Shown one piece after another: positions 1 through 11,679 of a stretch of 64,000 nucleotides of DNA. The DNA lies in assembly GCA_027257055.1 (NCBI GenBank), contig JAPVLO010000384.1, positions 1,674,001-1,738,000 of the forward strand. Reading direction: 5' to 3'. Positions within the stretch are counted from its first letter, which is position 1; every line of letters begins with the position of its first letter. A model generated the notes under the pieces. The model did not search any database. It had not been told where the DNA came from and saw nothing but the letters and a program-made list of their open reading frames with translations. The stretch comes from Cephalopachus bancanus. Taxonomy: Eukaryota; Chordata; Mammalia; Primates; Tarsiidae. A program made the translations under genes and the position numbers.

Positions 1-1796
1 ATCAAACTAATTTTCACAGAATTAGAAAAAACAATCCTAAAATTCATATGGAAAACACAAAGAGCTAGAATAGCCAAAGCAATCCTAAGCAAAAAGGACA
101 AAGCTGAATGCATCACATTACTTGACTTCAAATTATACTGCAAGTCTGTAGTAACCAAAACAGCATGGTACTGTACAAGAGCAGACACACGGATCAATGG
201 AATAGAATAAAGAATTCGGAAATAAACCAAAATACCTACAACCAACTAGTCTTTGGCAAAGCAGACAAAAACAAACACTGGGGAAAGGACACCCTATTCA
301 ACACATGGTGCTGGGAAAATTGGATAGTCAAATGCCAAAAAATGAAATTTTAGCCTTATCTCTTGCCATATACAAAAATTAACTCAAGATGGATTAAAGA
401 CTTAAATATCAGATATCAAACAATAAAAATCCCAGAAGAAAAGCTAGGAAAAACTCTTATGGACATCAGCCTTGGTAAATAATTTATGGCTAAAACTCCA
501 AAAGCAAATTCATCTAAAATAAGAAGTAAGTGGGACTTAATTAAACTAGGAAGTTTCTGCCTAGCAAAAGAAATCAACAGAGCAGATAGGCAACCTACAG
601 AATGGGACAACTATATATCTGACAAAGGACTCATATCCAGAATCTACCAAGAGCTCAAACAAATCAGCCAGAAGAAAAGCAAACAACCCCACCAAAAAGT
701 GAGTAAATGACACAAATAGACATACCTCAAAAGAAAATAGATGAATGACCAACACACATCAGAAAAATGCTCAACGTCCCTCATAACCAGGGAAATGCAA
801 ATTAAAACCACAATGAGATACCACCTTACACCAGTCAGAATAGCCGTAATTAAAAGACAAAATAAAAGAAAATAAATAAAAAAGAACAGTAGATGCTGGC
901 ATGTATGCAAAGCAAAGGGAACACTTATACACTGAAAGTGATATGGAGATTACTCAAACCAATTAAAGTAGAACTACTGTTTGATTTAGCAATCCCATTG
1001 CCAGTTATCTACTCTAAGAAAGAGAGGTTGTTATAAAAAGACACCTGCACCCACAGGTGAGAGGTCATTAATAAGACACCTGCTCTTGCATGAATTGAAA
1101 TAAAAAGAGAGGTGGTTAAAAAGACACCTGCATCTGCATGTTCAGCGCAGTACAGTTCACAATTGCAAAGATGTGGCATCAACCTAAATGCCCATCAACC
1201 AGTCTATGGATAATGAAAATGCAGTACACATCCACTATGGAATACTATGCAGCCATAAAAACGAATGAAATCATGCACCTTGCAGCAATGCTGATGGAAC
1301 TGGAGATCATCATCTTAAGTAAACTGATTCAGAAGCCAAACCAAACACGTCCATGTGGAAGCTAAACAGTCACAAAGATGGAAATACTAGACACTAGGGT
1401 CACCAGTAAAGAGGTAGGGGGTTCAGAAACTGCCTATGAGACACGAAGGTCGCTATCTGGGGAATAGACCACCTGAGATCCAATCTCCACCACTACACAA
1501 CCAGGGATGTCAAAAAATGTCTACACATTTTAAGCAATGTCATCTCTGTATTACTTTTAGTTATGATCAGAAGGTGTCTGGACACTGACGGCAACCACTT
1601 CGAACATCTCTTGCAATTGCAGAAATCACATGTGACTTGTATTCATCTTTTGTTACTGGTATATATTGAGTATTACCATTTTAATAGCTTTTTTTCTTTC
1701 TTAAAAAGTGTATACTTTTTTGGCACCCTCCATGTATGTTCATGTCACCCATACACATGTGTATCCCCTGAATCTGAAAAAATAAAAATAAAGTAA
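1..1796 (+). mobile_element. Old L1 LINE, 3' portion (ORF2 end plus 3' UTR)
   Basis: The first 850 bases read as the C-terminal part of L1 ORF2 in the sense direction, broken by stops and frameshifts. A recognisable stretch at about 486-710 encodes the region with [11 protein letters not shown]. The 3' part continues through the GGAATACTATGCAGCCATAAAAA block near 1240 and the short-variant 3' UTR to an A-rich end at about 1780-1796. The 5' end lies outside the window. Divergence is clearly higher than in the young L1 copies further on, so this is an older subfamily (L1M/L1PB type by recall). It cannot be active. Confidence 0.85.
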
Positions 1797-2665
1797 GATG
1801 AAATAAGACCTGGCACTGAGATTGTGAGAAAGTGGAAATCCTTCATCTTCTTCATCAGCAACTCAGGTTCAATAGAGTATTTACAGGAGGCTTTTAGTTA
1901 CCAAGATTCACATATACAAACCACTTTGGAAGGGGAGGATTCCCTTATCTTCATTTCCAACATGAAACTTTAGAACGTATTTCTGTTTCTTTTATTACCT
2001 AGATATTAACAAGCATGCGATCTATATCTATCAGAGGGCCACTCTGATCACGATCTAAACAATTTCTCTGAATCATACTTTGTCGAAAACTTGGACAAAA
2101 GATGGATGCCTTCTTACTGAAAAACATTCTTTATACTTTATGGCATAGAAAATGTCGCAGCATGTATAAAGCTTCCTCATCTTATACATGCGATAATAAT
2201 TTTCTAGAATAAATATGTCCCAAAATGTTTTTTTTTTAAAACTTTTTTTTGGATAAATGGCAAACACTTATTCTTTGTACTCAGAAAATCAGTACAGCAT
2301 ATTGACTATCATATTCTGAAACAATGAAATAAAGAATAAGTCTCAAGTCCAGATATATAGAATTATTTTGAATATGCTCAGATCTCAGGAAATATAAATT
2401 CTAACCATTCCCCAGTCTTTCTTGCTTCACACATCTGGACTTGAGACAAAGAAATAAGGCTGAGGTATCCTGAACAAGTATGCATTGTCTGCACTCTGTT
2501 TCTTCACATGCACAAAAATGTCGCTCGTCATTCTTTACTCTTGCTTGGGGGGGGGTCTTTCTAATTCAGGTTATTCATAATTAATCATTGCATTTTATAT
2601 TTTAATGATATTTTAAATTAATAATTTTAATAGTAGACATCTTTTACAGGTTGTCCACTTGGTCT
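1797..2665. other. No feature recognised
   Basis: AT-rich sequence without a repeat I can name and without a credible open frame. It holds a short G run near 2550 and a T run near 2230. It may include decayed repeats. Confidence 0.5.
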
Positions 2666-2667
2666 AT

Positions 2668-2830
2668 ATAAATTATTTAATCCTCAAGGTTACCTTGAGA
2701 CTATGTATTACTTTCAATGTGAGGAATCTTGGATTAAAACTGACTGAATAAATGAATTGCCCAGATCCATATGGTTAAGAGTAATAAAACTAGAGCTACA
2801 ACAGAATTCTCTCTGAATTGGCTCTAATTT
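2668..2830 (+). repeat. MIR-like SINE fragment
   Basis: The order ATTTAATCCTCA.., a gap, then GAATTGCCCAGATCCATATGG and an AGAGCTACAACAGAATTC block follows the MIR core and 3' region (tRNA-derived, old mammalian SINE). It is strongly diverged and was identified by word order only. Confidence 0.45.
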
Positions 2831-2966
2831 TTTTTTATTGTCATACTGTTAAATTGCTATAACCCTGGAAGTGGGCAGAAAATTTAGTCATATTCATAAT
2901 CCAAATTTGAAGAACGTGAGTTTTCATCTTAAAAGACAGAGCTGGTTAACAGTAGAAATGGCCTTT

Positions 2967-3677
2967 ATTTTTTTTTTCTTTGATTTTTTATTATAAAGAT
3001 GTGGGGTACAATTCAGGGTTACGTATGCAAATGTTGATAATGCAGGTACCCTGGTTGATGAAGTGTGCCCCTACCTCCCCTGGCAGTTTCCCTCAACTGC
3101 CAATCCCACCTCCCCCCACCCCCGACAGTTTTCCACTATTGCCAATCCCTTTATTATAGTATTATGATGATTGTTCAAGATTCACTTATGAGTGAGAACA
3201 TATGGTACTCTGTTCTTTGTTTCTGTGATAAATCACTGAGTATGATTGACTCTGAATCCATCCAAGTTGCTGTGAAGTCCATATGTTTGTCCTTCTTGAT
3301 GGGTGCATAATATTCCATTGTGTATATGTACCACGTTTTTATTTATCCAGTCCAGCTTCGATGGGCAACATGATTGGTTCCATGTTTTTGGTACTGTGAA
3401 TAGAGCTGCAACAAACATATGTGTGCAGGTATCTATTTTGTAGAATGACTTGAGTGCCTCCGGGTATATTCCCAATAGGGGAATTGCTGGGTCATAGGGA
3501 AGGTCGATTTCTAGTTCTTTCAGAAATTGCCACACTGTCTTCCAAAGAGATTGTGCTAGTTTGCATTCCCACCAGCAGTGTAGAAGTGTTCCTTTTTCTC
3601 CACATCCCCGCCAGCATCTGTTGTGGTTTGTTTATTCATGGTGGTTAGGTGGTATCTCAATGTGGTTTTGATTTGCA
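2967..3677 (-). mobile_element. Young lemur-type L1, 5'-truncated, antisense
   Basis: In antisense it starts with the T-rich complement of the poly(A) tail, then AAAGATGTGGGGTACAATTC. It includes the G-rich 3' UTR hairpin (complement at 3082-3101) and ends inside ORF2. The flanks agatggccttt-like at 2954-2966 (AGAAATGGCCTTT) and 3678-3690 (AGAAATGACTTTT) match at 11 of 13 positions and are read as the target-site duplication. Length is about 0.7 kb of a 6-kb element. The ORF2 C-terminal frame on the minus strand (3233-3535) is open but is only a fragment. Confidence 0.9.
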
Positions 3678-3690
3678 AGAAATGACTTTT

Positions 3691-4250
3691 AACCAGACTT
3701 CTCTGAATGATCTCTTTCCTTTGGACCACCCAGCAGCCCCATCTAAAATGTACATTTTTGCTTTTCTTACTGTCTCAAAGTAAGCACCCTGCAAAATGTT
3801 CCTTTTAATTCCCACTCCTGAATGCTTATGAATAAAATGACTTCAGAATTTCTTATAAGGTAGGAAAATCTCTCTAGTTCACTTTCCTATTCGTTTTATT
3901 TTCTTATGCCTTGCAAATTTGAGAAAATCCATTAGACAAATACATTGAGGAAAGTCACTTTAATCTGGTTCTTTAAAACAGGGATTTTTATTGAACGAGA
4001 GAGGGAATTGGCTCTATCAAACTTTTATTTCACTTTATTGTGAATCCTCTAAAAACGCCCTTAATTTCCTTAAGGAAATTGCCTGACAGATGTTTTATTT
4101 TTCTTTATATAATCATGAACAATTAAGAAGATACATTGTTTTTTTTTCCTACTGAGTTATCCAATGTAAAACAGCAAACTCCAACACATTTATAGTGTAC
4201 AGATCCACAGCCTATCACAGTGTTCCACTAAGTGCTCTCTTATGAATAAA
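3691..4250. other. No feature recognised
   Basis: AT-rich single-copy-looking sequence between an L1 and an Alu, without credible coding potential. Confidence 0.5.
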
Positions 4251-4261
4251 ATTATTTTCTA

Positions 4262-4553
4262 GCCGGGCTCGGTGGCTCAGCCTGTAATCCCGCGCCTTTG
4301 GGAGGCTGAGGTGAGTGGATGACCTGAGCCCGCGGGTTCGCGACCCACCTGGGCAGGCGAGACCTCATCTCTACAATAAAATAAAAAAAAAATTAGCCGG
4401 GCGTGGTAGCGCACGCCTGTAATTCCGGCTACTTGGAAGGCTGAGGGGAAGGATCGCTGGGGCCCGGAGGTCGAGGCTGCGGTGGCCGCGAGCGGCCACT
4501 GCACTCCAGGCTGGGTGACAGAGTGAGACTCCAACTCAAAAAAAAAAAAAAAA
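4262..4553 (+). mobile_element. Lemur-type Alu, sense, full dimer
   Basis: Full two-monomer Alu beginning GCCGGGCTCGGTGGCTCAGC. It has the mid A-rich linker near 4375-4395, a right monomer ending GAGACTCCAACTC and a 16-base A tail. The flanks TATTTTCTA at 4253-4261 and 4554-4562 are the target-site duplication. It is GC-rich and near consensus, so it is a relatively young copy. Confidence 0.93.
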
Positions 4554-4659
4554 TATTTTCTAATTTCAGTCCAACTTCTCATAATCAAGATGAATCCTCT
4601 CACTTTTTGAACGTGTTATTAAATTAACTGTATTTGGTATTTAGTTGATTTTTAAAAAG

Positions 4660-4870
4660 ATGCAGCAGAAGGAAGAGAAGGAGAAAAGAAGGAGAAAGAG
4701 AATTAGAAGAAAAAGTGAGCAAAATATATAAGGATATATTCACATAAATATGCACATATATACATGTATATATATGCCCTGCACATGTATGCATAGATAT
4801 ACTGTATGTAATACTTTAAGTTACACCAATACATATTTGCATGTGTATATACATGTTTTCATCTATGTCT
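4660..4870. repeat. Purine-rich then alternating AT low-complexity DNA
   Basis: 4665-4720 is almost all purine (GAAGAGAAGGAG type). 4735-4870 is rich in ATAT/ACATAT words. No element boundaries are seen. Confidence 0.6.
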
Positions 4871-4906
4871 GCATCCTGAGAAACAAGGTTATTTGAAAGG
4901 ATCTAT

Positions 4907-5545
4907 GACTGTGGTAGGCAAGAATTCTAAGAAGGTCTTCAAGATTTCTGGCTTCTATATAATCCCCTCCCCTCCAGGGTGGGTGGAACTTCTAAATACG
5001 ATGGGTGTCACAGCTAAGATTGCTTTGTGCTATAAGGCAAAGGTGAGAGGATTATGTGCAGCAACTAAGGGTTCAAATCAGTTGATTTTGAGTTAATCAG
5101 AAGGAGATTATCCTGGGTGGGGCTGGCCTAATCAGATAAGTTATTAAAAGCAGATCTGGGCTCTTCTGAGCTTTGGAGCAGTCAAGTGGTGCGTTGTGAG
5201 AGGGTTTGTGAGCAGATCACAGGGTCAAGGGCAGTAGCTCGCCCCAGCCAACAGCCAGCAAGAAAATGGGATCTCAGTCCTGCAGCTGTATGGAATGGAA
5301 TTAAGTTCTGGCAACCACTTAGCAGGGTGGAGAATTCTGAGCTCCAGTAAGACAAGCAGCCCAGCTGACATCTCACTTACCGCCTGTGAGACCCTTAGCA
5401 GAGGACCAAGTTATACTGTACCTGGACTCTTGACTCACAGAAACATTAAAAAAAAGCAACAGCAACAAAAAAACCCTCGAAAAGTGTAGTATGATGCCAC
5501 AAACATTTATGGTAACTGGTCCAGCAATAAAAAAAAAAAAAAAAT
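4907..5545 (+). mobile_element. MLT1-type MaLR LTR, sense
   Basis: The start GGTAGGCAAGAATTCTAAGA, the AATCCCCTCCCCT block, a GCCAACAGCCAGCAAG block near 5247, the TGTGAGACCCTTAGCAGAGG block near 5384 and the GACTCACAGAAACATTAAA end appear in the order of the MLT1 LTR consensus as I remember it. The usual ATAATAAATG end is decayed into an A-rich stretch. It is a non-autonomous ERVL-MaLR relic. Confidence 0.7.
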
Positions 5546-7078
5546 AAATGCAATGATTTAGTCAAAAGTAATATTTGCAAGTGATTTTTATAGAATCACA
5601 CAGCTATTGTCTAGAATTTAGGCTGAGCTAGGGAAATTCCTGAGATTCTTTCAACTCCGAAACTCTAAACTCAGGAGTCAAGGTTCATAAACTCAGATGC
5701 GTGCAGAGTTCACCTTGTGACATGTTGAGTGAGACGACAGGACCACACTTCTGCCATTTCTACCACTGCAGGCACATGGTTTGGCTGGTTCCTAACTCTT
5801 TTAAAACACCCTGTAGGCCATTGGAATGCCAAAAGCATGTATGAGCATATACATTTTGTAGACCAGAGACTCAGACCCTGCTTGAGGGCTGCCCGCTGAG
5901 AAGAACAATTATTTGGCAGATGACTCCTTGTATACCATCTCTGCAAATCAAAATGTAAAACAACGTAGTTCTTTTGTGCCAAGCAACCAAGAAATATGAC
6001 ATACAAGTATATATCAAGCGTATTGGTCATTGTCTTAGTTATTGGGGATAGAGATTTCAATAGGCTTTAGTCTCAATAAACTTGTAATATACTAGGGGAA
6101 CACACATTTAAACAAAGAGGTAATATCTCAGAAGAAATAAATGAAAGAATCTAAATTTATCTGTTGTGGGATCCTTTCTATGAGGGAGTAAGGTTTTGTA
6201 TTAAACCTTAAAATAACTTTGCATGAATAACACAGGGCAATGAGCCATCTTATTTAAGTCTTAAATTCAAATGGCTACACAGTTTTTATAGGAAGACCCA
6301 ATTCGGAAAGTCTATGTGTCATTGAAGTATTGACCCAGTTATTACAAATGGAAGGCAGGTGACTGACATTTTTCTACTCACTGTTGATTAGCCACTTTTT
6401 TCCCCTCAATTTCAGTGTTGCTTCCAGAGTTCACAGTGGATGAAGTGATTACCTCAAATGGAATCAAGAAGATAATTTTCTTTGTGAAACTGAATTAGCT
6501 ATTTTTTCCTATCTCCTGGAATAATTTTTACATATGGATTCATCCTAAATAAGCTGGTGTCTGTGACTTTTGGTATGCAGTCAACCTGCTTAATAAAGTT
6601 ATTTTAATGGAATTAAATTATACTACGGATTTCTAGCATTTTTTGCCAAGAGTTGCACTGATTTTGAGAAAGGGCTGACTTATAGAGATGTGGTTATATG
6701 GAGGGTAAAAAAAATTTTTTTAATGTTTTGATCCGAAGTCTTTAAGACTGATTATAATATTTATTATATTATTATAATGTTCATTTTCTAATACTTAATA
6801 AGCACTAAATTAATCTGTGTGTAGAACTGAGAGATAGCTTCTCTACATGGTAATGCATAGCTTTTCCTCTATCAGTCTCCAATAATTTATTTTACAGACT
6901 CTTTTACACATGTGCTCTGGATCCCACAGTCCACTTATGTTGCTTATGCTGTGAATGTGTTATGTATTACCCTTCCAGGAGGATGCCAGTGCTTTAAAAT
7001 AGAAGGAACACTATTTCAAAAGGTTTTTCAGTAGAGTTAGGCAACAAGAGTGTCTATTAAATAGATAGTTTGTGCATT
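5546..7078. other. No feature recognised
   Basis: AT-rich sequence without a repeat I can name. Minus-strand frame 5710-6060 (116 codons) has no recognisable domain and is taken as chance. Confidence 0.5.
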
Positions 7079-7796
7079 TAAAATGCACATGAGCAATAGC
7101 AAAAACACGCAACCAACCATGTTGCCCATTGAAACTGTACTGGATTAAAAAAAATGTGTTCCATAGACACAATGGATTATTATGCAGCCATCAAGAAGGA
7201 CAAGCATATGGACTTCACAGTCACTTGGATGGATTTCAGGTCGATCATACTCAGTGATCTGTCACAGAACAGAGTGCCATATGTTCTCACTCATCAGCGC
7301 ACCCTGAACAAGTATCATAATACTATAAGAAAGGGATTGGCAGCAGTGGGAAACTGTCGGGGGGGGGTGGGACTGACAGTTGAGGGAAACTTCCAGGGGA
7401 GGGAAGGGTACACCCTATCCACAAGGGTACCTGCATAATCAACGTTTGTATACCTAACAGTAAACTGAACTCCACATCTTTATAATAAAAAAAAATGTAA
7501 AAAGGATGAAGGAAGTCGCCTGTCACTGCAGCCCGGTGAAGAGCTCACATAAACCAAATCCACTGAAAACCAAACTGTCCACTTTCATTAACCTAGGTAG
7601 AGGTAGGAATGTCTTGAAAACAAAACCCAAACAGCCGGGGGTGGGGGAGACACACCTCATCAGCAAGGGTGCCTGCATAATCACGTTTATATACCTAACC
7701 CTGAATTGTACCCCACATCTCTATAATAAAAATAAATAAATAGTTGTTATCCTTAAAAAAAATAAAATAAAGAAAATGAAGTAAAATGCACCTGAG
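7079..7796 (+). mobile_element. Young L1 3' end with probable 3' transduction, between target-site duplications
   Basis: TAAAATGCACATGAG at 7079-7093 and TAAAATGCACCTGAG at 7782-7796 match at 14 of 15 positions and enclose the whole unit. From 7094 a 5'-truncated young L1 runs to its own AATAAA and A-rich end near 7495. About 140 bases of non-L1 sequence follow (7500-7640). Next comes a second L1-type terminal tail (about 7640-7730) and a long A-rich tract to 7781. One pair of duplications around both tails fits one insertion whose RNA read past the first poly(A) site. A second L1 tail inserted later is the alternative. Confidence 0.75.
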
Positions 7797-8605
7797 TATT
7801 TGGATACATGGTTCTCCACTTCTCGGTTCCTTTATTGAGGGTAAGTGGTATGATGGCCTTGGAATTTACTTTATGGTCTTTCTTGCTCTGATGCACACTT
7901 TTTAAGCACCTTCCTTCGCTGTGAGATGCTTTCTAAATTGTTATAAAAAGCTCCCCATAAATCACATTCCTTGACTCTAAGTTCTCCTCCATTTCTCCTT
8001 TCTAGCTATTGCCCACAATGATAGAGAAATGTGAAAGAAGACAACAAAATGAGGAGAAAGGCAGAGAAAGATCAAAATAAATGCAGAAACAAACAAACAA
8101 GAAAACTCACAAAAAGTGAGTGAAAAACAATAGTCTACAGGAGGCCAAGAACAAGTTAGAGTAATACAGGAAAAGGAACAGAAATGGAAGCACACCATTT
8201 CTTTACAGGGTCAGAGCACCCTGAGGATGCCTTATTTCTCTGTTCTGGCTTTTGCTCAACCAGGTAATAGGAATAAATAAAAATTACTTTTCTGCCATAG
8301 TCTAGATATTCTTTAATAGCGCAAGTCCTTGAGTTAGCCCTTGGATCAAACCTTTAAGGTGGATTTTTGAAAACCTCAGAAGCAATAAGGAATAAAGTTC
8401 AGAGCAATTTAGATAATCACAAGACTGTTTCGGTAGATTCCTAAGTCTTTTACTGAGATAAATGTTATTTTGAGCCAAAGGCCCTATCATGCCATTGCCT
8501 CCAGAGCGAATGTGAAAGTTAGTTCATTACTCATTTATTTTCTGCCACTAAACCCTCAGAACTTAGAGGGAAATTATGACGATCAAACACTTGTGACAAG
8601 AATTC
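7797..8605. other. No feature recognised
   Basis: Unique-looking AT-rich sequence. The frames at 7977-8198 and 8302-8490 on the minus strand have no recognisable domain. Confidence 0.5.
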
Positions 8606-8609
8606 AGAT

Positions 8610-8777
8610 CCCATTCATGAGACTCCTCTGGAAATCTGTTAAAAATGCAGATGCCTGGGCCCTATCTAAAACCCATTAAACCCTGGAATTTCTGATTATA
8701 AATCTAGGACATCAGCATTTTCAAAAACTTCTCAGGTCATTCTGTTGTTCACCCAGGACTGAGAACCAACTGCCCAG
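8610..8777 (+). mobile_element. MER5A-like hAT-Charlie fragment
   Basis: GTTAAAAATGCAGATGCCTGG, a mid block ATCAGCATTTTCAAAAACTT and an end ACTGAGAACCAACTG follow the order of MER5A, a short non-autonomous hAT DNA transposon of mammals. It is diverged, and the terminal inverted repeats are too decayed to define the ends exactly. Confidence 0.55.
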
Positions 8778-9195
8778 GGGGATTCCTGCCTCGAAACCTG
8801 CACTTCATTGGTAACATTTAACTCTAAAAGACCGCAGCTCCTTGGCCCAGAAACAGTTATCTTACAGAAGGTTCCTGATCAGAGTTTCTACTATCTGGGC
8901 CTTTATAAATATATCAAATATTCCAGAAGGATTTTCTTGAAGTTTGTTTTTCAGGCAAGCTGCCGATGGTGACAGTTGAAATTTTGAGGCTTTTTTTTTT
9001 GGCCAATATGATGGTCAACCATGATGAATATCTGAGTAGACACATTGAAAAAATGATGAGATGTAACCATGGGCCATCTATCTTCTCAATTTTTTATTGC
9101 AAAAATGTTCAAATTTTTCTTCTTCATTAGCAATTATGGTTTAGGGGTCCAGGCTACTCGTAAGAAAGAATTCTACTGTTTATTACATCACATCA
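8778..9195. other. No feature recognised
   Basis: Unique-looking sequence between a MER5A-like piece and an Alu-type monomer. Confidence 0.45.
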
Positions 9196-9196
9196 G

Positions 9197-9342
9197 GGCT
9201 AGGCATGGTGGCTCACAGCTGTATTCCCCACACTTCAGGAGGCTGAGTTGGGAGGATTTGAGCCCAGAAGTTTGAGGCTGCAGTGACTATGATTTTGCCA
9301 CTGAACTAGAGCCTGGGTGATAGAATGAAGCCCCTTCTTAAG
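9197..9342 (+). mobile_element. 7SL-derived SINE monomer (FLAM/FAM-like), sense
   Basis: GGCTAGGCATGGTGGCTCAC at the start and GAGGCTGCAGTGACTATGAT.. GCCTGGGTGATAGAATGA at the end match a single Alu-type unit. The middle is shortened. There is no second monomer and no lemur-type right end, so this is an older copy. Confidence 0.7.
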
Positions 9343-9755
9343 TATAATTATCAGATCATCCTTCCTAGTTTATTGGTTGACAATACTTTCAACTGGATCA
9401 TTTCTGTCAGCATTTAGACATACTGTTATTTCTTCCATCTTAAAAAAAAAAAACTTTTTCTTGATCTCCATATTATCTATTTCTAGTAACCCTCCCATTT
9501 TTCTGATCCCTTCTACAATAAAACTTCTCTAGAAATGATATATATTTTCTGACTCCTGTTTTCTCTTGAACCAACTTACCTCTCATAAGTCTACTGAAAC
9601 TATTCTTGTAGAGATCACCAATGACTTACAGAGTTAAATCATACTGATACGACAACATTTTTTAGACAAAATTGGTCTCTATCTCCTCCTTGAAATATTT
9701 TCTGCACCAGGCTTCCAGGGTTCAACTCACACTTAGATGTTTCCTCTCAACTCAT
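9343..9755. other. No feature recognised
   Basis: T-rich unique-looking sequence without a recognisable element. Confidence 0.45.
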
Positions 9756-10182
9756 TAATAACCCCTTTCCTATTGTGAATAGAGCTGCAATAAACATACG
9801 TGCGCAGGGATCTTTTCTGTAGAATGAGTTGCGTTCCTCTGGGTATATTCCCAATAAGGGAATTGCTGGGTCATAGGGAAGATCAGTTTCTAGTTCTATC
9901 AGTAATCACCACACTGTAAGTGATCTATCACACAAACAAAGAACAGAGTACCCTATGTTCTCACTCATAAGTGGAACTTGAACAATTATCATAATACTAT
10001 AAGAAAGGGATTGACAGTTGAGGGAAACTGCCAGGGGAGGGTGGGGCACACCTCACCAACAAGGACTCCTGCATAATCAACGTTTGTATACCTGACTCTG
10101 AATTGTACCCCACATCTTTACAATAAAAAAATAATTAAAAAAATAAATTTCAATGCAGAACAAAAAATAATAACCCTTTTCC
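9756..10182. mobile_element. Young L1 with 5' inversion (twin priming)
   Basis: TAATAACCCCTTTCC at 9756-9770 and TAATAACCCTTTTCC at 10168-10182 match at 14 of 15 positions and flank the unit. 9771-9918 is L1 ORF2 sequence in antisense. It switches near 9919 to sense L1 3' UTR sequence ending in an A-rich tail near 10167. A reversed 5' segment joined to a forward 3' segment within one pair of duplications is the product expected from twin priming. Confidence 0.88.
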
Positions 10183-10708
10183 GCTTCCTTTTCTTGCTTC
10201 TTTTCTCCAACCTGGGAATGTTAACGCTGCCCAGGGCTCAGCAATAAGGATTCTTCTCTTTGCCCTTTGCATTCACTCGGTGATGACATACAGTGTCTCT
10301 GCTGAAAACTTTTTTCATTCTGGTGACAACCCAGTCTTTTTTTCACACCAGAACTCTTTGTTAGCACCATCAACTAGCTGTGTAATGGTTGTAACAAGCA
10401 CGATATGTCCCCTTGCCAATCCCCATTGTCCCCATCCACCTGAACCTGGCTTTCCTTGCGTGGATGTTTTTTCTAGTTGGAAATTTTATTCTCCTGGTTC
10501 AGAGGAAAAACTTGCTGTCCTTCTTGACTCCTCTCTCTATTTCACAACCCATATCTATACTGTCAGCGAATAATGTTTGCCCCTGCATTCCAAATATATC
10601 CAGAATATGAGTACTTGCTACTGACTCCCTTGCTGAAATCCTGGGACAAGCCACCCTATTCTCTAGTCCCAACACCTTCTAGGTCTTCTCTATTTCGGCC
10701 GTTGCTTC
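10183..10708. other. No feature recognised
   Basis: Moderately GC-rich (for this window) unique sequence. Overlapping plus-strand frames at 10280-10573 and 10413-10610 are open for 65-97 codons but show no known domain or splice context. Confidence 0.5.
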
Positions 10709-10710
10709 CT

Positions 10711-11679
10711 GTCTATTCTATAATAAAAAAAAAATTTTATTATAAAGATATGGGGTACAATCCAGGGTTAGGTATATAAACATTTATTGTGCAGGTACCC
10801 TTGTGGATGAGGTGTGCCCCTCCCTCCCCTGGCAGTTTCCCTCAACTGCCAATCCCAACCCCCTCCCCTGACAGCTTCCCACTCCTGCCAATCACTTTCT
10901 TATAGCATTGTAATTGTTCAAGCTCCTCTTATGAGTGAGAACATATAGTACTCTGTTCTTTGTTTCTGTGATAGAGCACTGAGTATGATCAACTCCAAAT
11001 CCACCCAAGTTGCTGCAAAGTCCATATATTTGTCCTTCTTTATGACTGCATAATATTCCATAGTGTATTTGTACCACATTTTAAAAAATCCAGTCCAGTT
11101 TCAGTTGGTTACACGTTTTTGCTATTGTGACTAGAGCTGCAACAAACGTACATGTGCAGGTATCTTTTTGGTAGAATGACCTGAGTTCCTCTGGGTATAT
11201 TCCTAATAGGGGAATTGATGGGTCATAGGGAAGGTCAATTTCTAGTTCTTTCAGGAATCACCACACTGTCTTTCAAAGAGGCTGCACCAGTTTGCATTCC
11301 CACCAGCAGTGTAGAAAGAACTGGATCCTGTTCAGAACCCCAAAGGCCAATATCTTAAGAAATAAGATAGACAAGTGGGACCTCATCAAATTAACAAGCT
11401 TCTGCAAAGCAGAAGAAACCATCAAGAGAGCAGGGAGACAGCCCATAGCATGGGAAAATATATTTGCCAACTGTTTATCCGACAAAGACCTAACATCTAG
11501 GATCTACAAGGAACTCAAATGCGCCGAAAGGAAAAAAACAAACTACCCCTTTAAAATGAATAGACACTTCTCAAAATAAGATATACAGGCAGCCAACAAA
11601 CACATGAAAAAGTGCTCAGCCTCACTCATCACAGAGAAATGAAAATCAAAACTATATTGAGATACCTCCCGTCTATTCT
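10711..11679. mobile_element. Young L1 with 5' inversion (twin priming), about 0.95 kb
   Basis: GTCTATTCT at 10711-10719 and 11671-11679 flank the unit, and the adjoining bases (TTCCT versus CTCCC) allow a longer, mutated duplication. 10720-11311 is antisense: tail, 3' UTR and ORF2 end. At about 11312 it switches to sense ORF2 sequence from further upstream. The minus frame 10892-11077 and plus frame 11292-11579 are both fragments of ORF2 C-terminal sequence, in opposite orientations. Confidence 0.9.

Noticed and set aside
7154..7438. 94-codon frame
   Set aside because: It is the end of L1 ORF2 read into the 3' UTR of the inserted copy.
11292..11579. 95-codon frame with clear protein similarity
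   Set aside because: It is real coding ancestry, but from L1 ORF2 in the reversed half of a twin-primed insertion, so it is not a gene of its own.
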